Assembly (NCBI GenBank): GCA_024743175.1
Contig: JANSXA010000005.1
Coordinates: 124,001 to 188,000, forward strand
Length of the DNA stretch: 64,000 nt
Direction of reading: 5' to 3'
DNA from: Pseudomonadaceae bacterium
GTDB lineage: Bacteria > Pseudomonadota > Gammaproteobacteria > Pseudomonadales > Azotimanducaceae
Positions 29,901-36,525 of this stretch are shown piece by piece. Made by a program: the position numbers and the translations under genes. Position 1 is the stretch's first letter, and the number at the start of each line of letters is the position of its first letter. A model generated the notes under the pieces. It worked only from the letters and a program-made list of their open reading frames with translations. It had not been told where the DNA came from and did not search any database.

Positions 29901-30000
29901 AGTCGGCGTAGAGTGCCGCACCCATGACAATCAATGCGATCATCACAAAAAGGGTTAAACGAGGCCTGTCGAGGCTAAAACGTGTCAAGTTCATGCTCAA
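26932..30000 (-). CDS. RND-family efflux pump permease (inner-membrane subunit)
   Basis: A 1022-aa proton-driven permease of the AcrB/HAE-1 superfamily, assembled as a trimer that exports drugs or other amphiphiles. It shows the two-fold repeated layout: TM1 (LFVMIALIVMGA), a large periplasmic loop, TM2-6, then a second TM7, loop and TM8-12. The proton-relay helix reads ISLGLLVDNGVVVVEDV, with one Asp kept and the second of the AcrB pair replaced by Asn, as in several RND subgroups. The porter-domain start PEITIRTAVVTVQYLG is typical. No outer-membrane TolC partner lies nearby. It overlaps the adaptor gene by 4 bp. Confidence 0.9.
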   Translation of the reverse strand: MSMNLTRFSLDRPRLTLFVMIALIVMGAALYADFPKREEPEITIRTAVVTVQYLGLSPPRLERLIVEPVERKIRQIPQVEDIDTLMVAGRATIKVTVLDRVTKLEGVWQELRDKMEEVARELPAETSGPFVNTDFGDVTIASIAMTAEGFSFAEMEGTAEELQRQLYALDGVGKVRLYGNQEERIWLEFDAKRLASIGVQLPVLIEDLRNQNIILPAGQLNADGTAFLLEASGDFESIEQVEGLLSQASGGDSYIRLADIVTVRSGFIDPPETLVFANGRSAIVIGVEMQSGFDILSVGDAIAELMNQFEREQPIGYAFSLATFQPNEVKRSVTNALTNVVETFVVVLLVVMAFLGIRTGLVIASIVPFAILFALVGMNTLNLALEQVSIAAVIISLGLLVDNGVVVVEDVLSRVSEGNAGSDAALAAGKQFAQPLAVSSGTTIFAFLPFFLLEGPEGEYAFSLGAVVALTLVGSWFSAMYLLPLIAARFVSPGKRLEDSNSHEDLVKWTSAYRKLLMRILPGSKWVICIVLTLVTLGAVLFSFIPAQLFPSSDRGEVLVYMDLPKAAHISETERIALAVGDWFGDEQENPEVINQVTYIGGGGPRFYLALDPAEASPASAFLLVNTADREAAIRVVERARSHLFTHFPEGRFRIKRLAMGAKESGTVEVEIAGLDLERLYTLGREVEGFFRNTPLLVENQHDWGEKTVKVFIDVDQNKARRLGVTSQSLARVLGAYFDGYDVSNFRAGDEMVPIVLRATQEDRDSIADLASISVLTNDGRIAPLNQVADMRPQLEFSQTRRKNQRRIITVTAKSDAYSAAELLDQVSDELNTLDLAGGYEVTIGGELADSSEIYGRLAWGLPAAFTLMLLLIIYQFDSFRRALIVFMTVPLILIGAPIGLLLSGQPLSFMGILGLISLAGIIINNGIVLINQIDIERGKGDLVDSIANAAQKRIRPILLTSITTVLGLFPLYLFGGPLWEPLAVVIIGGLSIASILTLILIPAAYFLLQPPLRGSDESISG

Positions 30001-31097
30001 TCGACGCTCAACAACTTTACGCGCTGTCCATCTCTCAGATAAGAAACCCCCGCGCTGGCAACAAGATCTCCAACATTAAGGCCTCGGTGCACCACCGCCT
30101 GGTTGTCACGGAATTCAGTTACTACAATTGATCGTTCACCTACTGTTGATGTATCCGGGTCATAGATGTACACCTTAACTTCCGTCTGCCCGGGTTCGAG
30201 TTGATCTACATCATCAAAAGCAAAGCACGTAAGGGGTACTAAAAATCCTTCGTTACTATCTGAAAGTGGAATTTGAATGGTAACTTCAGCCGCCATTCCT
30301 GCCTTAATTAACTCTCCTGGGTCGTTGAACACCACAACAGCCGGAAACGCAGCCACGTTAGGGGCGCGTAATCCAACTTCAGCTATCGTGCCTTGAAACC
30401 GCGCGTTGGTGAGTTCTGGGACGACAATCAAAGCAGGTTGCCCCACCGCTACTCTGTTGATGACCTCTGACGGCACACTAATTTCAGTTTCAAAAGCATC
30501 ATCAGCGTAGAGCGTCAACACAGAACGTCCGGCAGCAACCGTTGCAAACGAGTCTGCTTCTACGCTGGCAATGTACCCATCAAATGGAGCGATCAGTTTC
30601 GTCTTAGCAAGATTGTCTCGCGCGATTTCCAGACGCCTGGTAGCTTGTTCTAACTGGGCTGTTGTGGTGTCGAGCAATGCCTCTGCATTATCATAAGCGG
30701 CCCGAGGTATGACTTTTTTCTGCCAGAGCTCTGCTTGGCGTTCAAATTCAACCTGGGCATTCCGCCTTTGAGCCTGGGCTTGATCCAAACCTGCCTTGGC
30801 TTCCTGGACACGCAGATCGAATGTTGTGGTATTCAACTGCAGCAGAGTAGTATCGCTCTCTACAAATTGACCTTCGTCTAAATCAACTGATTCAAGTTGC
30901 CCACCCACTTCGAACGCCAGTCTTGTTTCATCATGCGGTTGAACAACACCTGGATAGCGACGCTCAACGAACTGCGCCGTGTTACTTACCTCGAAAACAC
31001 GCAAACCTTTTATGGGTTCCTCAACCTTAGTGTCGTTGTCCGAACAGCTAAGCAGGAGATTCGTCACGAGGACAATACCCAAAATTTTTCCGATCAC
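29997..31097 (-). CDS. RND efflux periplasmic adaptor lipoprotein
   Basis: A 366-aa membrane fusion protein linking the RND permease to an outer-membrane channel. A lipoprotein signal ends with LLLSC (lipobox, Cys at residue 18). The expected order follows: a lipoyl-type beta segment (GQLESVDLDEGQFVESD), a long alpha-helical hairpin of about residues 85-160 rich in Gln, Ala and Glu, the second lipoyl half (KLIAPFDGYIASVEAD) and a beta-barrel. It is first in the adaptor-permease-symporter operon, and its promoter must lie in the downstream-numbered gap. Confidence 0.9.
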   Translation of the reverse strand: MIGKILGIVLVTNLLLSCSDNDTKVEEPIKGLRVFEVSNTAQFVERRYPGVVQPHDETRLAFEVGGQLESVDLDEGQFVESDTTLLQLNTTTFDLRVQEAKAGLDQAQAQRRNAQVEFERQAELWQKKVIPRAAYDNAEALLDTTTAQLEQATRRLEIARDNLAKTKLIAPFDGYIASVEADSFATVAAGRSVLTLYADDAFETEISVPSEVINRVAVGQPALIVVPELTNARFQGTIAEVGLRAPNVAAFPAVVVFNDPGELIKAGMAAEVTIQIPLSDSNEGFLVPLTCFAFDDVDQLEPGQTEVKVYIYDPDTSTVGERSIVVTEFRDNQAVVHRGLNVGDLVASAGVSYLRDGQRVKLLSVD

Positions 31098-31730
31098 AGG
31101 CGACTACCTTTTATATTTTACGGAGGAACTCTTAGATCAACTAGGCGGGTTTGGCATTCTTCCGCCCCTCTTCTATGAGCAACTATCATGCCAATCGAAC
31201 CGCTTTGCTAACACACATCGACCTGAATAAGGGATGTGGGCTACGAAAAAATTGGTTACGCACACGTGTCATGAGTCAGTCGATGTCGCAGTGGCTGGGC
31301 TCAGTTAGGCGCAAAACCAACTTGATCATGGATATCTGGATAGGACACGTGACGCACTCAAGGCTTCATATTTCACATTGATACTGAAGTAAGAATTGCT
31401 CCCGGAAGTAATTTCTACCGTCCCCAACCCAGACAACCAAATTTTTGCCGGCTAGCCACAATTATGGTGAACCACTCCTGATTAGGATGCTGTTTAATCA
31501 TTTCCATAGCCTCGGGCAAATCCTAAACTCTCACCAATCAACTAAGCCATCTTGGCAGCTGCTTCAAAGGAGAGGCTGGCATCACGTTTGTATTTTTCCA
31601 AATGCATATCAACAAAAAGAGGAACCGATGAAGAAATACACAAGTCAGCCATTATCTGATGGCTAAAGATATTTTTATGAGCATCAACCATACTATTGAA
31701 GAAGTAAACGGGGTTTTACCCTGATCTCAC
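31098..31730. other. Gap without a recognisable gene
   Basis: No convincing coding region was found. A short GC hairpin (GGCGGG/CCGCCC, near 31143-31167) and a ribosome-site-like AGAGGAACCG before a 12-codon frame near 31627 are visible. This region should hold the promoter of the efflux operon and the left end of the decayed insertion sequence. Confidence 0.45.
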
Positions 31731-32035
31731 AGAGACAGAACTACAGCAGATATTTCAAACTGGAAGCTGTACGCCTGGCGAATTTGCCAGCTGTAACGCT
31801 TAGGCAGTTGGGTGCAGACCAGGGGATAATCCCGGGATGTTGGGGAAGTGGCGCATCGAGGAGTTCGATCCGGAGAGTGGCGGGGTCAAAGGCAGTCCTC
31901 GCACATGCGACGATCTGCGCTATGACGGTGAAGCCTGTGGTCAGAACCGTGTGGCCCGGTTGAAGCAGGAAGCGGGACTACAAGGTATTCCGCAACGCCG
32001 ACGATGGGGAAAGAAGTCGGCTGGTCAATGAGCCA
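31731..32035 (+). pseudogene. Decayed IS3-family transposase remnant
   Basis: Reading from 31731, one frame gives an OrfA-like start (NYSRYFKLEAVRLA, then QLGADQGIIPG). A one-base shift near 31836 moves it to MLGKWR, which should have continued the same helix-turn-helix protein. The frame then jumps directly into the middle of OrfB (GVKGSPRTCDDLR, GEACGQNRVARL, GIPQRRRWGKK), so more than 100 residues are missing and the DDE catalytic core is absent. The element is dead. No terminal inverted repeats were found. It ends at the junction with the truncated dehydrogenase copy. Confidence 0.75.
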
Positions 32036-32046
32036 TCGTCAGGATC

Positions 32047-32555
32047 GCCAACTTGTGATGGATCATCTGCAACGCTTTGATATGCGTGTGCTGCTGTACG
32101 ATCCCTTCACTACCCCTCTACAGGCCCGGCACAGTGGTGCACACAAAGTGGGTCTGGCGGAGCTTCTGAGTCACTCAGATGTGGTCAGTATTCACGCGCC
32201 GCTGCTCACAGACACCAAAGGTATGCTTGGTGCTCGCGAACTGGCTTTGATGCAGGACGATGCCACACTCATCAACACTGCGCGTGGCGGAATCATCGAG
32301 CAGGGCGCTTTAGAGGCGGAACTGGTCAAGGGGCGCATCAACGCAATATTAGATACTACGGACCCTGAAGTTCTGCCCCCTCACAACCCGCTTTATCAGT
32401 TGGATAATGTATTTCTGACGCCGCACATCGCCGGTTCGCTGGGTGATGAAACCCAGCGCCTGACGGATTTTATTGTTGCAGAACTGGAGCGTTACAGCCG
32501 CAGTGTCGGGCTGAAACACCTGGTGCGACGGGAGCATCTGGCGCGACTGGCCTGA
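32047..32555 (+). pseudogene. 5'-truncated copy of the D-2-hydroxyacid dehydrogenase gene
   Basis: This encodes residues about 168-335 of the dehydrogenase found intact at 22.8 kb, with one amino-acid change (Glu to Asp) but about 36 base changes. It lacks the N-terminal half of both domains, so it cannot be a working enzyme. An ATG at 32004 in the insertion-sequence remnant is in frame and could give a 183-residue chimera. The almost purely silent divergence means the two copies separated while both were functional, so this copy was truncated only recently. Confidence 0.85.
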
Positions 32556-32563
32556 CGTTCAAA
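32047..32563 (+). repeat. Right copy of the 517-bp diverged direct repeat
   Basis: This is the partner of the repeat ending at 23790, equal in length and in the same orientation, offset by 8,773 bp. The two copies are almost identical over the last 90 bp and diverge abruptly on both sides (after GACGTTCAAA on the right and before GCCAACTTG on the left). Confidence 0.92.
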
Positions 32564-32591
32564 AACCGTCTGCTTTCGGCCCATCAAACAC

Positions 32592-33344
32592 TCACACATC
32601 TGCCAGCGGATTCTCAGCCAATGTAAGAAGCTTCTGCCGCGTATCTGGCATCAGGCTGATGAGGTAGTCGTTCGCCTCAATGCCTTTCACCAAAGCGGCG
32701 ACAACATCATCAACTGTGTCGTAGTCGTCTCCCAACTCTCTGTCCGTGGTGATTGTGCTGCCTTTCCTCCCCCACGCTGTGGACGAACGAGGAAATGCGG
32801 TATCTGTGATTCTTGGTGCCAGATAGTGAACCGACACGCCTCCGGATTTGGCGTAAACCGCAAGACCTTGAGCCATGCCTCGTAGCGCGTACTTTGAAGA
32901 TGCGTAAGGCGTGTCGAAGCCATTGCTCCTGAAAAGACCCGCCGATGAACCCGTGATCACGATATGACCTCGCCCCCTCGCCATCATTGCAGGAAGAAAG
33001 GCGTTAACCGTCCTGACCACACCCATGACATTCACTTCAAACAAACGCTGCCACTCACTGATGGGTACACTGTCAAAGCGCCCGCCAATGGCAATGCCAG
33101 CATTTGCCATGACCAGGTCTACATCGCCTAAGCTGTTAGCGAGCTCCGCCAGACCTTTGATGTCCTCGTCATTGCAAACGTCACAAGGAATCGAATGCAA
33201 TCCTTTAGCTTGCTCTGCCAGTTTATCGACATTGACGTCACCTACCACAACCTCTGCGCCCGCTTGCTTGAACTTCTTTGCTGCCGCCAAGCCAATACCA
33301 TCTGCGCCACCCGTGACAACCGCTACCGAACCCTCGAGTTGCAC
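32592..33344 (-). CDS. SDR-family oxidoreductase
   Basis: A 250-aa short-chain dehydrogenase. The cofactor motif TGGADGIG is at residues 11-18, an Asp in VVVGDVN near 36 favours NAD(H), NAG is at 81-83, and the catalytic Ser-Tyr-Lys set is Ser about 133, Tyr147 and Lys151 (YASSK). It is the last gene of a four-gene minus-strand run (DoxX-like, MarR, VOC, SDR) and touches the VOC gene by one base (TAATG). The substrate is unknown; the acyl- or alcohol-processing context is only suggestive. Confidence 0.87.
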   Translation of the reverse strand: MQLEGSVAVVTGGADGIGLAAAKKFKQAGAEVVVGDVNVDKLAEQAKGLHSIPCDVCNDEDIKGLAELANSLGDVDLVMANAGIAIGGRFDSVPISEWQRLFEVNVMGVVRTVNAFLPAMMARGRGHIVITGSSAGLFRSNGFDTPYASSKYALRGMAQGLAVYAKSGGVSVHYLAPRITDTAFPRSSTAWGRKGSTITTDRELGDDYDTVDDVVAALVKGIEANDYLISLMPDTRQKLLTLAENPLADV

Positions 33345-33733
33345 TAGTTATTCTCCGATTCGGAAATCCCAAGCATCACCCCACTGGCCGACTTCGGGTG
33401 CACAAAATTGGGTCCGCCTGTTTCACCCAAAATGGTAACGCCCTGACCACTCAACTGGGCCAAGGTGCTTTCGACACTTCCCACACTCATTGAGACGAGA
33501 TGCACACCCTCGCCCCGCGTTTCAAGTGCCTTTGTTATCGGCGAGTGTTCATCAATCGGCGCGACAAGCTCTACAAAACCGCCCTCTGGCAAATCGAATA
33601 TCGCTTGATTTACCCCCATTTCCTTGTTCGTTTGAGTGCGACTGAGGGTCATACCCAGGTTGTCACACCAATGTTTTGTGGACGCTTCTAAGTCATGCAC
33701 TCTGATGACCAGATGATGAATTCCCTTAAACAT
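33344..33733 (-). CDS. VOC-family (glyoxalase/methylmalonyl-CoA epimerase-like) protein
   Basis: A 129-aa protein of paired beta-alpha-beta-beta-beta modules. Candidate metal ligands are His6/His7 in GIHHLVIRV, Glu in FVELVAP and His in EGVHLVSMSV, close to the pattern of methylmalonyl-CoA epimerase and lactoylglutathione lyase. The exact reaction is not decidable. It lies 39 bp after the MarR gene and is coupled to the SDR gene downstream, so it is probably part of the MarR regulon. Confidence 0.82.
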   Translation of the reverse strand: MFKGIHHLVIRVHDLEASTKHWCDNLGMTLSRTQTNKEMGVNQAIFDLPEGGFVELVAPIDEHSPITKALETRGEGVHLVSMSVGSVESTLAQLSGQGVTILGETGGPNFVHPKSASGVMLGISESENN

Positions 33734-33772
33734 CTGCTACTTTCCTTTGCTCTAATTGAAATGAAAACTGTC

Positions 33773-34216
33773 TTATTCGTCTGTCGTGCTCAGTGATGAA
33801 GCGATCTGGAGAATCTGAGATGCAAACTGCTTCCGACTGCTTGCAGGTAACGCAAGCAGCATCGTTTCGCAATTTGCCAAATCTTGCCGATGGATTGCGG
33901 CTACCACCGACTGTCCCTCTTCGGTTAGACGTAGCGAAATCGCCCGGCGGCTGGAGTCGTTACTCTCGCGCCTGACAAATCCACGCCTGATGAGACGATC
34001 ACAAACAGACTGGGACGTAGTTGCAGAAATACCCAGGTGTTTGGCTAATTCAGCATTCTTACAGCCCGGATTCGAATCAAGATAGTAGAGTGATTGAAAG
34101 TCCAGGGCGTTGTATTTTATGCGCCCCTCAGCGGGTGGAAACCTAGTCTCGTCCACGGTAAAGGTCCGCAAAATTATGCGAATTCCCTCAAACAGGTCTT
34201 CCGCAGCTTGGGTCAT
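33773..34216 (-). CDS. MarR-family transcriptional regulator
   Basis: A 147-aa dimeric winged-helix repressor. The DNA-binding part is NAELAKHLGISATTSQSVCDRLIRRGFV followed by the wing RRESNDSSRRAISLRLTEEG. It overlaps the DoxX-like gene by 4 bp and so is translated from the operon mRNA whose promoter carries a long palindrome. Autoregulation, with a small aromatic or lipophilic ligand releasing repression, is the usual behaviour of the family and is inferred here. Confidence 0.88.
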   Translation of the reverse strand: MTQAAEDLFEGIRIILRTFTVDETRFPPAEGRIKYNALDFQSLYYLDSNPGCKNAELAKHLGISATTSQSVCDRLIRRGFVRRESNDSSRRAISLRLTEEGQSVVAAIHRQDLANCETMLLALPASSRKQFASQILQIASSLSTTDE

Positions 34217-34509
34217 GGGCTATTCCTCTCGAGGCTTACTCCAGCGAGATAGACCAGAGCACCTGTAAGCAAACATGACGCGAGAACCACCATACGTTTC
34301 CCGTAAGCAATCACAATTCCTCCACAAAACTCCAGAACAATCACAATGGGGAGCATTATCGCGGCTGGACTCAGGCCAACGTTTTCCATTTGCTCAAGCG
34401 TCGCGGAATAGTTAAGCGCTTTGTTGAGCCCACCCAAAATAAATAGTGATGCCAGGCCTATTCTGCCAACAACCAAAAAAGGGGCGCTTGAAACTGACAG
34501 AGTCTGCAT
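34213..34509 (-). CDS. DoxX-like membrane protein, short or truncated
   Basis: A 98-residue inner-membrane protein. The N-terminal portion matches DoxX: VGRIGLASLFILGGLNKALNY, then a helix with LEFCGGIVIAYGKR. Family members are usually about 130-150 aa with a final HFxKNLA-type helix. Here the frame ends at LERNSP, losing that last segment, yet the stop is overlapped by the MarR start. The gene may therefore be an old truncation kept because it leads the operon. Function uncertain. Confidence 0.7.
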   Translation of the reverse strand: MQTLSVSSAPFLVVGRIGLASLFILGGLNKALNYSATLEQMENVGLSPAAIMLPIVIVLEFCGGIVIAYGKRMVVLASCLLTGALVYLAGVSLERNSP

Positions 34510-34523
34510 TCCTGGATCAGCAC

Positions 34524-34566
34524 ATTAATACGATATTCGTATATAATATACGAATATCGTATTAAT
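34524..34566. promoter_or_regulatory. 43-bp perfect inverted repeat overlapping the MarR-operon promoter
   Basis: Arms of 20 bp (ATTAATACGATATTCGTATA and its exact complement) flank a 3-bp centre TAA. It lies 15 bp upstream of the DoxX-like start codon. Reading the minus strand, TTGATT and TTATAT sit 17 bp apart within and next to the palindrome, giving a plausible -35/-10 pair, so bound regulator would block RNA polymerase. The neighbouring MarR protein is the obvious candidate ligand. The length is about twice that of a usual MarR operator. Confidence 0.8.
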
Positions 34567-34605
34567 CAATTAGTATTGTCTGCGATTCCTGCAGGCCGGT
34601 AAGGG

Positions 34606-34954
34606 TCACGAAGACCTAGTCATCACTCCATTCTGTACGGCCAATGACGGCTCTTCGTTCAAACAGTCTAAGACAATCCCATGGACAGAATCTTTTGTCG
34701 TGCCGCCAAGTGTAGAACCGCAGATGTTACAGAAAAGCAATCCGAATCCGTTCTTCCCTACGTAGGAACCTAGTTTGTCTTGGCCGGACAACCATTGAAA
34801 ATCTCCTGAATCGACTCTTGCGTAGATCGAGCACTGAGCACTGAGCACTGAATGCCTTTCGGCATTTCGAACAATGACCGGATAGAGGATCGACGAACTG
34901 CCCAGTGATTTTGTATTGGATCTCACTGCAGAAACATTCATCAGTTAACGGCAT
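34606..34954 (-). pseudogene. GFA-family protein gene, frameshifted by a 7-bp repeat
   Basis: The two overlapping frames join into one 113-residue GFA (glutathione-dependent formaldehyde-activating enzyme-like) protein if one 7-mer is removed: N-terminal CFCSEIQYKITG and GHCSKCRKAFSAQCS, then IYARVDSGDFQWLSG, YVGKNGFGLLFCNICGS and GTTKDSVHGIVLDCL. The zinc-binding cysteines (CxC, CxxC, CxxC) are all kept. The shift is at three tandem copies of AGTGCTC on the coding strand, where two would keep frame. Apart from this the sequence looks undecayed. The gene is either recently lost or phase-variable, or the extra copy is a sequencing error. Confidence 0.85.
34829..34849. repeat. Three tandem copies of a 7-mer inside the GFA gene
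   Basis: GAGCACT is repeated three times head to tail on the plus strand. Two copies would leave the GFA reading frame intact; the third adds 7 bp and breaks it. This is the classic geometry for replication slippage. Confidence 0.93.
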
Positions 34955-34969
34955 AGACGCCCTTCACGT

Positions 34970-35659
34970 TCAATGTTGAACGAGCGGATTGGAACGCACT
35001 CTGCTGACATCGGGAAACCCAGTTCGGCGGAGAAACTTGTGAATTAGCCACTCTGCTGCGAGCAGATTGATTGCCCATGAAAATACCATCAGGCCATCGC
35101 GCAGTAGGCCTTGCGGTTCGAAACCAGCGAAAATCATCCAACCTATACCCACAAATGTCTGCGTGGAAGCGCCCAGGCCGATGGCATACGCACGCAGCAT
35201 GCTCGCGCTGTGCTGGTAGCGGTTACGGTTACGAATGGCCTTCACTGCCCAGGCGATTAGGCCGATCATGAATAGGCTCAGTAATACCCGCACGCCATAC
35301 AGTAGGGCCCCCTGCAATTCGACAGAGAAGCTGAAACAGTGGGTCATCCACAATCCGGTAGCGGGAGACAGACAGCCTGCGGCTGCAACCACACGGCCGA
35401 GGCTGCGATGCGCACTGGCGTAATGGAGCCTGAGGCTGGGTAAAAACTGCACCGCTCCCGCTATACAAAAGACCGCACTACTCAGTATGTGCAGGCCGAT
35501 GATCACAGGCGCGGTTAGCGCGCGCGGGTTTTCAGGGAGACCCAAAGGCGGTCCGCCTGCTAGTTCGAGTATTCTGAACAAGCCGCCAATTGCGGGAATG
35601 AAAGAATATATGACCAATCCGAGAAAAAGGATTTTTTCAGGTCTGCTGATTGACTTCAT
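34970..35659 (-). CDS. DUF2306 membrane protein
   Basis: A 229-aa inner-membrane protein with about seven hydrophobic segments. It contains the family landmarks: LHILSSAVFCIAGAVQF, the HRSLGRV motif after the second helix (HR pair near residues 84-85), SMLRAYAIGLGASTQTFVGIG and a final helix with NLLAAEWLIHK. Conserved histidines suggest a haem- or quinone-related role, but the family has no assigned function. It follows the methyltransferase gene in the same direction after 39 bp, so the two may be co-transcribed. Confidence 0.78.
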   Translation of the reverse strand: MKSISRPEKILFLGLVIYSFIPAIGGLFRILELAGGPPLGLPENPRALTAPVIIGLHILSSAVFCIAGAVQFLPSLRLHYASAHRSLGRVVAAAGCLSPATGLWMTHCFSFSVELQGALLYGVRVLLSLFMIGLIAWAVKAIRNRNRYQHSASMLRAYAIGLGASTQTFVGIGWMIFAGFEPQGLLRDGLMVFSWAINLLAAEWLIHKFLRRTGFPDVSRVRSNPLVQH

Positions 35660-35698
35660 CGATGGTTCGAATCCAAAATGTTTTGCTGATGCATGTTG

Positions 35699-36427
35699 TT
35701 AGGTTGGTCGTTTGGCCCAGAATGCTGTACTGCCCGATCCTGCCAACCACCCCAGATTCATGCGGCAGAGGCCGATGTCGGAGAGCTGGCAGCCACGCAG
35801 CCAAGTCAATCCTTGAGCCTCGGTAACCGCCCATGTACGCCAGCGCATCTGAATAAGCACCCCGAACAGAGACGGTCTAGTCATACAGATGAACAATCGT
35901 CCGCCTGGCTTAAGCACGCGGACCATTTCTTCGAGTCCACGTTCGGGCTGTGGAAGGTGCTCAAGTACATGTGCGGCCATAACCATGTCGAAGGACTCAT
36001 CCGCATAAGGTATCGAGAGGACGTTGGCTTGTTTGAGGATGATTGTGAGGCCCGCACGCCGCGTTACCGCCTCAGCGGCACTCAGCATTTCTGAGGAAGT
36101 GTCTATTCCGTACCAGTTGACCCGTTCAGCCAGCAATTTTTGCAGTGCTATCGATAAGCTGCCGCTCCCTACGCCGCAATCCAGAACATGTCTTTCACCA
36201 GAAATGTTCTCCAGTGAATCCGGTGCGCCACTGGCGAAGAGCGGCTGTTGGTAGGCTTTTTCAAGTTGGTAACGCATCGCGGTACGTTCCCAATCGGCCG
36301 CAATGACATCGTAACGGCTGGCCAGCTGCCCAGGTGGGAGGAGGCACCGGCTGATCGAGATCTGCCAGGAGCCTATCCGTCGGATGGTCATGGGAATTGT
36401 CTCGCTTCTTTCGTGAATGGAATTCAT
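35699..36427 (-). CDS. Class I SAM-dependent methyltransferase
   Basis: A 242-aa methyltransferase of the type-11 fold. Motif I is HVLDCGVGSGSLS, motif II lies around WYGIDTSSEML, motif III is SFDMVMAAHVLEHLPQPE, and post-III is EEMVRVLKPGGRLFI. The acceptor is unknown; the layout resembles ubiquinone/phospholipid methyltransferases in general form only. It is divergent from a LysR-type regulator across about 100 bp, the classic target arrangement. A second ATG 12 codons in is possible as a start; neither has a strong ribosome-binding site. Confidence 0.83.
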   Translation of the reverse strand: MNSIHERSETIPMTIRRIGSWQISISRCLLPPGQLASRYDVIAADWERTAMRYQLEKAYQQPLFASGAPDSLENISGERHVLDCGVGSGSLSIALQKLLAERVNWYGIDTSSEMLSAAEAVTRRAGLTIILKQANVLSIPYADESFDMVMAAHVLEHLPQPERGLEEMVRVLKPGGRLFICMTRPSLFGVLIQMRWRTWAVTEAQGLTWLRGCQLSDIGLCRMNLGWLAGSGSTAFWAKRPT

Positions 36428-36484
36428 CGTCAGTGCATGCGCTAGGGTTATTTGATTTCCGGCAGATTAGATAAAATGAGATAT

Positions 36485-36500
36485 ATACGAAATTGCGTAT
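36485..36500. promoter_or_regulatory. Candidate LysR-type operator
   Basis: ATACG-AAATTG-CGTAT is an inverted repeat in the intergenic region between the methyltransferase and LysR genes, 25 bp before the regulator start. It fits the T-N11-A layout of LysR-type binding sites. A related half-site (GTATACGTA) follows about 12 bp later. Confidence 0.5.
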
Positions 36501-36525
36501 TTTTTTGATCTGGTATACGTAGATT

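Larger units (their letters stand above)
23791..32046. mobile_element. Probable inserted segment bounded by diverged repeats
   Basis: The 8.3 kb between the two dehydrogenase repeat copies is visibly more AT-rich than both flanks and has larger gaps between genes. It carries a CPBP protease, a symporter-RND pump-adaptor operon and a decayed IS3-family fragment at its right end. No integrase, relaxase or complete transposase was seen. The layout fits integration by recombination in the dehydrogenase gene, leaving a full gene on the left and a truncated relic on the right. This is inference from the repeat structure. Confidence 0.55.

Noticed and set aside
31098-31730. Possible terminal inverted repeat or complete IS at the right end of the segment
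   Set aside because: No matching inverted ends or target duplication was found by eye; only the degraded transposase fragment is supportable.
35665-35690. GGTTCGAATCC, identical to a tRNA T-arm
   Set aside because: No D-arm, anticodon arm or acceptor stem could be drawn around it on either strand; it lies between two protein genes.
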